Below, piece after piece: positions 25,508-33,896 of a stretch of DNA of 64,000 nt. The stretch comes from Arenibacter sp041392165 (GTDB lineage Bacteria; Bacteroidota; Bacteroidia; Flavobacteriales; Flavobacteriaceae): assembly GCA_041392165.1 (NCBI GenBank), contig JAWKMN010000001.1, forward strand, positions 248,001 to 312,000. Direction: 5' to 3'. The translations under genes and the position numbers were made by a program. Each line of letters opens with the position of its first letter. The first letter of the stretch is position 1. A model generated the notes under the pieces. That model made no database searches. It saw nothing but the letters and a program-made list of their open reading frames with translations, and had not been told where the DNA came from.

Positions 25508-26440
25508 TTAGAACGAATAATTCAATCCCAGCAGCCAATAGGTCTGCAGATCATTGTCTATGGAATCGAAAGTAGGCGTAGGATCCCCTACATCGAGATT
25601 GTCTATAGCATAGCTCAAGGCTTCCTGTTTGTTGTCCCTTAAGCCAAATTCAAAACCTAAACCTATCCCTTTCCATAAGGTATATCCAAAAGAGTTGGTC
25701 CAGGTCCAATTGGAATAATCCGCGCTTTTATAACTTTGAAACATGGACAAATTGGTCTTAAAATTAACCTTGCCCAATTTTCTGGTATAATCCGCCACTA
25801 TTTTGGCTCCCAAGGAAGATTCGAAAACGGTATCCTCATTGCTAAAAACAAAGTTGTAGTTTAACGGATGTATAACTACCACAAGATCTGTAATCGGGGT
25901 CCAAGTTGCTCCAACCCCCAAATCCAAATACCCAGGGTCGTTAAAATTATCTATAATTGTTGTCCTATATTCCCCCAAGGTAGAAATTGCCAATTTATCG
26001 CTCAGTTTCTGACCGTATAATGAAGTTATATTAAAAACATCCGTAGCCGAACGAAAACTATTATCATCGGTATCAATATCCTTGTCATCAATTTTTACCC
26101 AGCCAAGATTGATATTCAATGAATTTCTCCAAAAGTATTTTGGCTTATTTAGATTGGCAAAGGCATTGGCAGTGACGCCAATATTTCCTGCACTGGAATT
26201 GGGAGCACCCTTGGAATACCAATTGTTAAAACCCGAGAGACTGGCACCTATGGTTCCAAAAGCACCTTTTTTCCAACCAGGTATCGCATCTATTTTTCCC
26301 TGTATGGCGTCTACCCTAGCCTGTATAGCGGAAATGGAATCCTTTTTACTGGCTTTCTCGGCCTTTAATTCTTCAAGACTTTGGGCCATAGTAATGTTCG
26401 TAGCCAACAACGCGACTATTCCTAGAACAATCTTCTTCAT
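25508..26440 (-). CDS. DUF3078 domain protein, outer-membrane barrel-like
   Basis: 310 residues: signal peptide (IVALLATNITMAQ), a short coiled-coil region (LEELKAEKASKKDSISAIQA), then beta-rich sequence with alternating hydrophobic residues and a C-terminus ending LLGLNYSF, typical of outer-membrane barrels. The segments GFNNWYSKGAPNSSAGNI and YFWRNSLNINLGWVKIDDKD match DUF3078 of Bacteroidota. Function unknown; a surface or transport role is inferred from topology only. Confidence 0.88.
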   Translation of the reverse strand: MKKIVLGIVALLATNITMAQSLEELKAEKASKKDSISAIQARVDAIQGKIDAIPGWKKGAFGTIGASLSGFNNWYSKGAPNSSAGNIGVTANAFANLNKPKYFWRNSLNINLGWVKIDDKDIDTDDNSFRSATDVFNITSLYGQKLSDKLAISTLGEYRTTIIDNFNDPGYLDLGVGATWTPITDLVVVIHPLNYNFVFSNEDTVFESSLGAKIVADYTRKLGKVNFKTNLSMFQSYKSADYSNWTWTNSFGYTLWKGIGLGFEFGLRDNKQEALSYAIDNLDVGDPTPTFDSIDNDLQTYWLLGLNYSF

Positions 26441-26468
26441 TATAGTTAGTGTTTTATTTATTAATTGA

Positions 26469-26476
26469 CAAAAATA
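26469..26476 (-). promoter_or_regulatory. -7 promoter element of the DUF3078 gene
   Basis: Minus-strand TATTTTTG fits TAnnTTTG, 28 bases before the start at 26440. Confidence 0.5.
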
Positions 26477-26512
26477 AGGAAAGTGGCCAGAATTTCTGAT
26501 CGAAATCGCCCA

Positions 26513-27016
26513 TTATTTGGCCTTGAACAAGGGTACCGAAGAACAGGCTTCACCGTACATTACACTTTTTGCTACGGACTGTATCTTGGTGGTTGCCCAT
26601 AAATAAGCATTGGCCGGGACAGGTTTGTTGGAACAACCTTTGATGATAACAGGCTTATCGGAAAATTCGGAGACATCCAAATTTTCCAATACGGACTGGT
26701 AGAGGGAAGATTCCAACATTTCCAAATCCCCGATAACGATTCTCTGCGCATATGGCTGTAATTTAGTTGCAATAAGCATATACGCCCAGCCAGGTATAAT
26801 GGCATCCGTAGAACAGTTTAATGCCACATAACAATCTTTATATTGGCTCCAATCACAATCCTCCAATTGGGCCCTAAAGTCCTTTTCCCTAAGAATTAAA
26901 CCTTCATACAACCAATCCTTAATATCCAGAGCCACCCTATTTCCCTTGGGGTAATAATCCTCAAGATTAAAGGTTACCAGTTTACTTTGGGAGACACGGT
27001 TTATAATTTCAGACAT
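26513..27016 (-). CDS. DUF2480 family protein
   Basis: 167 residues, cytoplasmic. LVTFNLEDYYPKGNRVALDI, FRAQLEDCDWSQYKDCYVAL and KGCSNKPVPANAYLWATTKI match DUF2480, a Bacteroidota family usually at the end of the SUF operon, as here. There are several conserved cysteines (CDW, CYVALNCS, KGCS) that might relate to Fe-S handling; that is inference. Last gene of the suf run on the minus strand. Confidence 0.88.
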   Translation of the reverse strand: MSEIINRVSQSKLVTFNLEDYYPKGNRVALDIKDWLYEGLILREKDFRAQLEDCDWSQYKDCYVALNCSTDAIIPGWAYMLIATKLQPYAQRIVIGDLEMLESSLYQSVLENLDVSEFSDKPVIIKGCSNKPVPANAYLWATTKIQSVAKSVMYGEACSSVPLFKAK

Positions 27017-27134
27017 ATTTTATTATTGTAACAATGGGTTAATGTAGTAATTCATCAATGTAACAATATACCAATTTGAAAATGTGGCTATCTATCCGCT
27101 GCACAAAGTCTCACGACTTTACGCTTCTCCTACC

Positions 27135-27467
27135 TTACAGCATTCCCAGTTCCAATTTGGCCTCCTCACTCATCAGTTCCTGTGTCCATGGCGGATCAAA
27201 TGTAATTTCCACCTCCACGTCCTTTAGTTCGTCTATGGATTTAACCTTTTCTTCCACTTCCATTGGAAGCGACTCCGCAACGGGACAATTGGGAGAGGTC
27301 AAGGTCATTAAGATCTTAACTTCATAGTCCTCATTGACGAAAACATCATAGATCAACCCTAATTCATAAATATCCACAGGTATTTCAGGATCATAAATTG
27401 TTTTTAAAACCCCTACTATTTTTTCTCCCAATTCCTGGGTGTCCATTGTTTCCAATTCTTCGCTCAT
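27135..27467 (-). CDS. SUF-associated MIP18/DUF59 family protein
   Basis: 110 residues. The MIP18 (DUF59) domain shows YDPEIPVDIYELGLIYDV, the cysteine motif TSPNCPVAESLPMEVE and the closing ITFDPPWTQELMSEEAK. Members (SufT, the Fe-S maturation factors of the MIP18 group) help insert clusters into target proteins. Placed after sufE and before the DUF2480 gene. The symbol sufT is often used for this gene, but the assignment here rests on family and position. Confidence 0.92.
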   Translation of the reverse strand: MSEELETMDTQELGEKIVGVLKTIYDPEIPVDIYELGLIYDVFVNEDYEVKILMTLTSPNCPVAESLPMEVEEKVKSIDELKDVEVEITFDPPWTQELMSEEAKLELGML

Positions 27468-27528
27468 TAGTTTACATCTTTATGGTTTGCACAAAGGCCT
27501 TTCTCAATAATTATCCAAATAATGGAAA

Positions 27529-27951
27529 TTAATTTAATTGTGTTTGGTATGCCACGGCATACAACTTCAATTGTTTTATCATGCTTACCAAGCCATTGGC
27601 CCTGGTAGGTGATAAATGTTCCTTAAGACCAATTTCATCAATAAAACCGGTATCCGCATCTATAATATCCGTAGGCCTTTGATTACTGAAGGCCCTGATC
27701 AAAATAGCAATGATACCCTTGGTAATAATGGCATCACTATCGGCAGTAAAGACCAATTTATCACCTTCCAATTCGGCATGGACCCATACCTTGCTCTGAC
27801 AGCCCTTGATGATGTTATCCGCTGTCTTATATTGTTCCTTGATCAGTGGAAGCGATTTTCCAAGCTCTATCATATATTCATAGCGCTGCATCCAATCCTC
27901 GAACATGGAAAATTCATCTACGATTTCTTCCTGTATTTCCTTTATAGTCAT
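27529..27951 (-). CDS. sufE: SufE family sulphur acceptor
   Basis: 140 residues. SufE takes persulphide sulphur from the cysteine desulphurase SufS and passes it to SufB. The acceptor cysteine is in NIIKGCQSKVWVHAEL, followed by the family pattern VFTADSDAIITKGIIAILI. It lies directly after sufS, separated by ~105 bases, in the same direction. Confidence 0.95.
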   Translation of the reverse strand: MTIKEIQEEIVDEFSMFEDWMQRYEYMIELGKSLPLIKEQYKTADNIIKGCQSKVWVHAELEGDKLVFTADSDAIITKGIIAILIRAFSNQRPTDIIDADTGFIDEIGLKEHLSPTRANGLVSMIKQLKLYAVAYQTQLN

Positions 27952-28056
27952 ATCTAAATTTTGTACCCATTAAATTGTGGTAAACCTTCCAAACAAAAAT
28001 ACAACAAGTAATATTCCTATCAATAATTTAAAAGATTGAAAACCAATCCATCGAAG

Positions 28057-29283
28057 TTAAGAAAGCATGGTTTTGGCCTTTTGTACGCCGGCCACCAAGA
28101 TATCCACTTCTTCCTTAGTATTGTAAAAACTAAAACTTGCCCTAACCGTACCCGGTATCTTATAAAAATCCATGATGGGTTGCGCGCAGTGATGCCCTGT
28201 TCTTACGGCCACCCCCAACTTATCCAAAATACTCCCAATATCATAGGGATGGAGCCCTTCAATATTAAAAGATATAACCGCCGTCTTTTCCTTTAAATCC
28301 CCGTAAATTTTTAATCCGTCTATGGCCAAAAGTTCTTTGGTTGCATATTCCAATAACTCGTGCTCATATTGGGCAATGGCATCAAATCCGATGGCATTCA
28401 TATAGTCCAATGCGGCTCCAAAGGCAATACCACCACAAATATTGGGAGTACCTGCCTCAAACTTATGGGGCAGATCGGCATAGGTCGTCTTTTCAAAAGT
28501 TACCTCTGCAATCATTTCGCCCCCTCCTTGGTAAGGGGGCAATTTATGTAACCATTCCTCTTTTCCATAAAGCATTCCCACTCCAGTGGGACCACACATT
28601 TTATGGGCGGAAACCACATAAAAGTCCACATCCAATTGCTGTACATCGGCTTTTAAATGCGGAGCTGCCTGTGCACCATCTATCAAGACCGCAGCACCTA
28701 CTTTATGGGCAGCTCCAATAATTTCCTCTATTGGATTAATAGTCCCCAAAGCGTTGGAAACATGATTACAGAACACCAATTTGGTACGAGGGGTCAATAG
28801 CTTATGGTATTCCCCCATAATCAACTTCCCCTCCAAACCCATTGGAATCACCTTTAAAACAGCTCCCGTACGTTCGCAAAGCATTTGCCAAGGCACAATA
28901 TTGGAATGGTGCTCCAATGCTGACACCATAATTTCATCGCCCTTATTTAAAAACGGGGCAAAACCATTGGCTACCAAATTTATGCCATGGGTCGTTCCTG
29001 AAGTAAAAATTATTTCATGGGACTTGGCAGCATTAAAATGCTTCTGCACCTTTTGCCTGGCCTGTTCATAAACGTCCGTTGCCTCTTGCGAAAGAGTATG
29101 GACCCCCCTATGGATATTTGCGTTGTACCTACTGTAATAATCCACAATCGTATCTATAACCCTTTGCGGTGTCTGGGAAGTAGCGGCATTGTCCAGATAT
29201 ACCAAGGGATACCCATTGACCTTTCTATTCAGTATTGGAAAGTCTTTTCGTATACTCAATATATCCAAAACAGTTTGTATCAT
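28057..29283 (-). CDS. sufS: Cysteine desulphurase SufS
   Basis: 408 residues, PLP-dependent. It removes sulphur from cysteine and gives alanine. The PLP lysine is in DFYVVSAHKMCGPTGVGML; the active-site cysteine is in AVRTGHHCAQPIMDFY (type II SufS/CsdA pattern). Other marks are YLDNAATSQTP near the start and FTSGTTHGINLVAN. It begins 40 bases after sufD. Confidence 0.97.
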   Translation of the reverse strand: MIQTVLDILSIRKDFPILNRKVNGYPLVYLDNAATSQTPQRVIDTIVDYYSRYNANIHRGVHTLSQEATDVYEQARQKVQKHFNAAKSHEIIFTSGTTHGINLVANGFAPFLNKGDEIMVSALEHHSNIVPWQMLCERTGAVLKVIPMGLEGKLIMGEYHKLLTPRTKLVFCNHVSNALGTINPIEEIIGAAHKVGAAVLIDGAQAAPHLKADVQQLDVDFYVVSAHKMCGPTGVGMLYGKEEWLHKLPPYQGGGEMIAEVTFEKTTYADLPHKFEAGTPNICGGIAFGAALDYMNAIGFDAIAQYEHELLEYATKELLAIDGLKIYGDLKEKTAVISFNIEGLHPYDIGSILDKLGVAVRTGHHCAQPIMDFYKIPGTVRASFSFYNTKEEVDILVAGVQKAKTMLS

Positions 29284-29323
29284 GATAAAAATTCAGTTGT
29301 GGTAATAAGGTTGAACAGCCGCT

Positions 29324-30640
29324 CTATAGGTCGAACCCTAAACGAACCCCCAATTTGTTGGCTATCAGCTTGTTGATCCTTGCTTTTAATTCCGGGATCC
29401 GTACACTTTGCAAAACGTTATTGGCAAAGGCATACATGAGCAAGGCCCTGGCCTCCTTTTTTGGAATCCCTCTGGATTGTAGGTAAAATAGGGCCTCCTC
29501 ATCCAATTGTCCTATGGTACAACCATGGGAACACTTTACATCATCTGCAAAAATCTCCAACTGCGGTTTGGTGTTGATCGTAGCCTTATCGCTAACCAAA
29601 ATATTATTGTTCTGCTGAAATGCATTGGTCTTTTGGGCAATCTTATCCACGATGATCTTCCCGTTGAAAACCCCTGTAGCATTTTCTCCATAAATGCCTT
29701 TATAATCCTGATGGCTTTCACAGTTGGGCTGTATATGGTGTACCAAAGTATGGTGGTCCACATGCTGTTTTTCCTCAATAATGGTAACCCCTTTCATGGT
29801 AGAATCTATACGTTCCCCATTTTGATAGAAGTTAAGATTGTTGCGCGTTAATTTACCCCCAAAAGAAAAGGTATGTACATTTACGACACTCCCGTCTTTC
29901 TGATCAATATAAGTATTATCTATCAACGAGGCAGTGGTTAAGTCGTTCTGCACCTTATAATAATCCACAATGGCATTTTTGGCCGCGAAAATCTCGGTAA
30001 CCGAGTTGGTAAACACTTCATTGGCCGTTAGACATTGATGGCGCTCTATAATCTGCATCTCCGCATTTTCCTCTGCAATGATCAAATTTCTAGGCTGTAA
30101 CAAAAGTGCCGCTTCATTGCCTGTGGAAAAATGAACAATCTCTATAGGCTTCTTTGGTATCTTGTTCTTGGGAATATAGATATAGGCTCCCTCTCGGCAG
30201 AACGCAGTATTCAACGAGGTCAGGGAATCATCCTTAGATGCTATTTTATTAAAATAAACATCTATTATCTGCTTGTACATAGGTTTGTTAAGGGCAGAGC
30301 TCATTAAACAAACATCTACACCATCATGAGTGGTCTCCGACAAAAAGGAACTGTATACCCCGTCTACAAAAACAATTTTGAAAGTATCTATTTCATGAAG
30401 AAAGTACTTTTTTACATCCCTGTATTCCAACATGCTTTCCTTCTTTGGAAATATGCTGAAGTCTATTTTCTGTAGTGTATTTAAGGAAGTATATTTCCAA
30501 GCCTCCTCTTTTTTGGTAGGAAATCCCTTTTTCTCAAAATTCTTGATAGCCTCCGAGCGTATATCATGTACCGGATGATCTACATCCACACCATTTTCAA
30601 AGGCCAAAAATGAGGAAACCAATTTTTCTTTTAAATCCAT
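29324..30640 (-). CDS. sufD: Fe-S scaffold subunit SufD
   Basis: 438 residues, a right-handed beta-helix scaffold that forms SufBC2D and assembles the cluster. The conserved C-terminal block KCSHGCTIGQLDEEALFYLQ and SRGIPKKEARALLMYAFAN is typical, as is the central KGVTIIEEKQHVDHHTLVHH. The start is ATG 30640. A seven-base tandem repeat (30647-30677) lies just upstream, between sufC and sufD. Confidence 0.96.
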   Translation of the reverse strand: MDLKEKLVSSFLAFENGVDVDHPVHDIRSEAIKNFEKKGFPTKKEEAWKYTSLNTLQKIDFSIFPKKESMLEYRDVKKYFLHEIDTFKIVFVDGVYSSFLSETTHDGVDVCLMSSALNKPMYKQIIDVYFNKIASKDDSLTSLNTAFCREGAYIYIPKNKIPKKPIEIVHFSTGNEAALLLQPRNLIIAEENAEMQIIERHQCLTANEVFTNSVTEIFAAKNAIVDYYKVQNDLTTASLIDNTYIDQKDGSVVNVHTFSFGGKLTRNNLNFYQNGERIDSTMKGVTIIEEKQHVDHHTLVHHIQPNCESHQDYKGIYGENATGVFNGKIIVDKIAQKTNAFQQNNNILVSDKATINTKPQLEIFADDVKCSHGCTIGQLDEEALFYLQSRGIPKKEARALLMYAFANNVLQSVRIPELKARINKLIANKLGVRLGFDL

Positions 30641-30646
30641 CTTTTT

Positions 30647-30677
30647 CAGTATTCAGTATTCAGTATTCAGTATTCAG
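30647..30677. repeat. Heptamer tandem repeat upstream of sufD
   Basis: CAGTATT repeated 4.4 times (TACTGAA read on the coding strand), beginning 7 bases before the sufD start codon, where translation initiation signals would be. It shares TACTG with the heptamer array before sdhC. Confidence 0.85.
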
Positions 30678-30712
30678 CTTTGCCAACTGTACAGTGAATA
30701 CTGCCAACTTAT

Positions 30713-31465
30713 TTATATAACAGTTTCCTGTTTCAACCAATCATATCCTTTTTCTTCCAATTCCAATGCAAGGTCCTTAGTACCCGATTTAACAATCTTT
30801 CCATTGTGCAATACATGTACAAAATCAGGTACAATATATTCCAACAGACGTTGATAGTGGGTAATAACTATGACGGCATTGTCCTTACTTTTTAATTTAT
30901 TTACCCCATTGGCAACAATTCGCAGGGCATCGATATCCAAACCGGAATCCGTTTCATCCAAAATGGCCAATTTGGGCTCCAACATGGCCATTTGAAAGAT
31001 CTCGTTACGTTTTTTCTCTCCTCCAGAAAAGCCTTCATTAAGGGAGCGCGACAAAAATTTTCTGTCGATTTCCAGTAATTCCGATTTCTCACGGATCAAT
31101 TTCAACATATCCTTAGCTGGCATTTCTTCCAGCCCTTTGGCCTTTCTAGACTCATTGATTGCCGTTTTCATAAAGTTGGTCACCGATACACCCGGAATTT
31201 CCACGGGATACTGAAAAGATAGGAATACTCCCTTGTGCGCCCTATCTTCGGGCGAGGTGTCCTCCAGGTTTTCGCCTTCCAAAAATACCTCTCCTTTGGT
31301 AACCTCAAACTCTTCCTTCCCCGCAATTACAGCAGCCAAGGTACTTTTCCCTGAGCCGTTTGGGCCCATAATGGCATGTACTTCCCCTGCATTAACAGTT
31401 AGGTTTATTCCCTTTAATATCTCCTTATCGTCTACTCTAGCGTATAAATTATTGATTTTCAGCAT
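30713..31465 (-). CDS. sufC: Fe-S assembly ATPase SufC
   Basis: 250 residues, ABC ATPase that powers the SufBCD scaffold. Walker A is in IMGPNGSGKSTLAAVIAG, the signature in EGFSGGEKKRNEIFQM, Walker B in PKLAILDETDSGLDIDAL, with the H-loop in VIVITHYQRLLEYI. The Q-loop lies in GVFLSFQYPVEIPGVS. Located between sufB and sufD, as expected. Confidence 0.97.
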   Translation of the reverse strand: MLKINNLYARVDDKEILKGINLTVNAGEVHAIMGPNGSGKSTLAAVIAGKEEFEVTKGEVFLEGENLEDTSPEDRAHKGVFLSFQYPVEIPGVSVTNFMKTAINESRKAKGLEEMPAKDMLKLIREKSELLEIDRKFLSRSLNEGFSGGEKKRNEIFQMAMLEPKLAILDETDSGLDIDALRIVANGVNKLKSKDNAVIVITHYQRLLEYIVPDFVHVLHNGKIVKSGTKDLALELEEKGYDWLKQETVI

Positions 31466-31595
31466 TGTTTATAATTCTAATTATTTAAAATAATTGGGCG
31501 CCTTCGGCATGTTATTAAAATCTTCTTTTTTCAATTATTGAAAAACAGTAGTGGTTCTCTCTCCTTAAAAGTCCTTGACTATTTGTAAATTTCCC

Positions 31596-33041
31596 TTAGC
31601 CTACAGATCCCTCTAAACTTATTTCCAATAATTTTTGGGCTTCCACCGCAAACTCCATGGGTAATTTATTCAGTACTTCCTTACTGAAACCGTTTACGAT
31701 CAGGGCAATTGCCTTTTCCGTATCTATACCCCGCTGATTGCAGTAGAATATCTGATCCTCCCCTATCTTACTGGTTGTGGCCTCGTGTTCTATTTGGGCA
31801 GACTTGTTTTTTACTTCTATATATGGAAAAGTATGTGCCCCACATTCGTTCCCCATAAGCAAGGAATCGCATTGGGAAAAGTTTCTGGCATTATTCGCCC
31901 TACTGTTGACCTGTACCAATCCCCGGTAGCTGTTTTGGGATTTCCCGGCAGAGATACCCTTGGAAATAATGGTACTCTTGGTATTTTTCCCCAAATGGAT
32001 CATTTTTGTACCGGTATCCGCCTGTTGATAGTTATTGGTTACGGCTATGGAATAGAATTCCCCAATGGAATTGTCCCCTTTAAGGATACAGGAGGGATAT
32101 TTCCAAGTCACTGCCGAACCGGTCTCTACCTGTGTCCAAGAAATTTTTGCATTTTTTTCGCACAATCCCCTTTTGGTTACAAAATTGAAAACCCCTCCTT
32201 GACCATCTTTATTTCCAGGGAACCAGTTTTGTACTGTGGAATACTTTATTTCGGCATTGTCCAGAGCGATCAACTCTACCACTGCGGCATGCAATTGATT
32301 CTCATCACGGGAAGGGGCTGTACACCCTTCCAAATAACTTACATAACTCCCTTCGTCAGCAATTACGAGGGTCCTTTCAAACTGTCCGGTCCCAGCCTGA
32401 TTGATCCTAAAATAAGTGGAAAGCTCCATAGGGCAACGAACGCCTTTTGGGATATAACAGAAAGAACCATCAGAAAAAACGGCAGAATTTAAAGCTGCAT
32501 AAAAGTTGTCTTTTTGAGGAACTACGGAACCTATATGTTTCCTGACCAATTCCGGATGTTCCTTAATGGCCTCAGAAATGGAACAAAAGATGATTCCTTT
32601 TTCGGCCAGTGTCTTTTTGAAGGTGGTAGCAACCGATACCGAATCCATTACGATATCTACCGCCACTCCTGCCAACTTCTTTTGCTCGTCCAAAGAAATA
32701 CCCAATTTTTTAAAGGTATCCAACAATTCTGGATCCACCTCGTCCAAACTATTGTATTTCGGTTTTTTATTGGGTGCGGAATAGTAGGAAATAGACTGGA
32801 AATCAGGTTTCTTATATTTTACGTTTGCCCATTCGGGCTCCACCATTTCCTTCCATATCTTAAAAGATTCCAATCGCCATAAGGTCATCCATTCCGGTTC
32901 TTCCTTCTTTTTGGAAATAGCTATTACGATTTCCTCGTTCAAACCATTGGGAAAGGTATCCGATTCTATGTCGGTGTAGAAACCGTATTCGTACTCCTTG
33001 GTCTCCAGTTCTTTCTTTAATTCTTCCTCTGTATATGCCAT
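31596..33041 (-). CDS. sufB: Fe-S scaffold subunit SufB
   Basis: 481 residues from ATG 33041 (MAYTEEELKKELE, the usual flavobacterial start). An in-frame ATG 11 codons upstream (33074) is less likely. SufB carries the nascent cluster; features include CSISEAIKEHPELVRKHIGS, LSTYFRINQAGTGQFERTL, YVSYLEGCTAPSRDENQLHA and FSQCDSLLMGNECGAHTFPY with its cysteines. The downstream sufC start lies 130 bases away. Confidence 0.97.
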   Translation of the reverse strand: MAYTEEELKKELETKEYEYGFYTDIESDTFPNGLNEEIVIAISKKKEEPEWMTLWRLESFKIWKEMVEPEWANVKYKKPDFQSISYYSAPNKKPKYNSLDEVDPELLDTFKKLGISLDEQKKLAGVAVDIVMDSVSVATTFKKTLAEKGIIFCSISEAIKEHPELVRKHIGSVVPQKDNFYAALNSAVFSDGSFCYIPKGVRCPMELSTYFRINQAGTGQFERTLVIADEGSYVSYLEGCTAPSRDENQLHAAVVELIALDNAEIKYSTVQNWFPGNKDGQGGVFNFVTKRGLCEKNAKISWTQVETGSAVTWKYPSCILKGDNSIGEFYSIAVTNNYQQADTGTKMIHLGKNTKSTIISKGISAGKSQNSYRGLVQVNSRANNARNFSQCDSLLMGNECGAHTFPYIEVKNKSAQIEHEATTSKIGEDQIFYCNQRGIDTEKAIALIVNGFSKEVLNKLPMEFAVEAQKLLEISLEGSVG

Positions 33042-33106
33042 TTTTTTCAATTTATCAATTTGAAAATTTGTCAATTAGCTAATTATCGAATTGTCAAATC
33101 CCCAAA

Positions 33107-33436
33107 TTATAATGAGAAACTCTCTCCACATCCGCAAGTCCTCTGGGCATTGGGGTTATTAAATACAAACCCTTTGCCGTTTAGTCCCCCGGAATATTCC
33201 AGTACGGTACCCACTAGATAAAGAAAACTTTTTTTATCCACTACAATACGTACTGCGTTATCCTCAAAAATTTTATCGGCTTCAGTGGTCCCTTTATCAA
33301 AATTAAGCTCATAGGACAATCCGCTGCATCCTCCACTTTTAACCCCTACCCGAACATAATCCTTGCTGGCATCAAAGCCTCCTTCGGCCATTAGGGCCAT
33401 TACCCTCTGCTTAGCTGTTTCAGATACTTTAATCAT
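33107..33436 (-). CDS. sufA: A-type Fe-S carrier (HesB/IscA/SufA family)
   Basis: 109 residues. The three conserved cysteines of A-type carriers are present: GGCSGLSYELNF and TCGCGESF at the C-terminus. A-type carriers accept clusters from the scaffold and deliver them to apoproteins. First gene of the operon, with a good -7 element upstream. Symbol given by position at the head of a suf operon. Confidence 0.94.
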   Translation of the reverse strand: MIKVSETAKQRVMALMAEGGFDASKDYVRVGVKSGGCSGLSYELNFDKGTTEADKIFEDNAVRIVVDKKSFLYLVGTVLEYSGGLNGKGFVFNNPNAQRTCGCGESFSL

Positions 33437-33464
33437 ATTAATTGGATTTAATCTAAATAGTTCA

Positions 33465-33472
33465 CAAATATA
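33465..33472 (-). promoter_or_regulatory. -7 promoter element of the suf operon
   Basis: Minus-strand TATATTTG fits TAnnTTTG, 28 bases before the sufA start. Confidence 0.6.
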
Positions 33473-33700
33473 CTACATTAGTAGGGTTTTACCATATTTC
33501 CTAACATTAATATAACGAATAGGCAGATCAATATTTCTTATGGTCTAAGGGAGGATTGAAAGGCCCAATTATTTGGAGCGGATTTCTAATGAAAAAACCT
33601 AGGTTTTAGAAGGAACTACCATACCCCGCGGTTGTCCAAACCATAAATCCGGGCAAATGCAACCCATTAAAAAATCCAAGCGGATTGCCTATATACCAAA

Positions 33701-33798
33701 AGTAACTACCTTGGGCAAGTCCTAGAGGCGTTAAAAGGCATTTTATTCTAGATTTCGACGCAAGCGTCGGAACATTTAACCTCAATTATCGAGTTAAA
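33701..33798 (+). repeat. Dispersed intergenic repeat, copy 1
   Basis: Reads AGTAACTACC, then GGGCAAG, GAGGCGTTAAAA, then GATTTCGACGCAAGCGTC and ends CAATTATCGAGTTAA. Copy 2 at 42521-42619 is the same sequence on the minus strand with scattered differences; copy 3 at 47710-47797 keeps both ends only. The inner CGACGC-AA-GCGTCG can form a hairpin. Confidence 0.75.
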
Positions 33799-33896
33799 TG
33801 CTTTTCCCCAAATTTTGGGTCCTGTTAAAACCTGAATGGGAAAGGGCCCGAATCGTTGCCTTCAGATCCGGACCCTTAGATCTAAGGCCCGAGGAT

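Larger units (their letters stand above)
33437..33896. other. Intergenic stretch with dispersed repeat
   Basis: Between the suf operon promoter and the end of the cytochrome/PA14 gene. It contains the sufA -7 element and the dispersed repeat copy at 33701-33798. A minus-strand open frame runs out of the repeat to a TAA at 33606 (GSYFWYIGNPLGFFNGLHLP), which I do not call as a gene. GGCCC-rich hairpin material lies near 33843-33893. Confidence 0.4.
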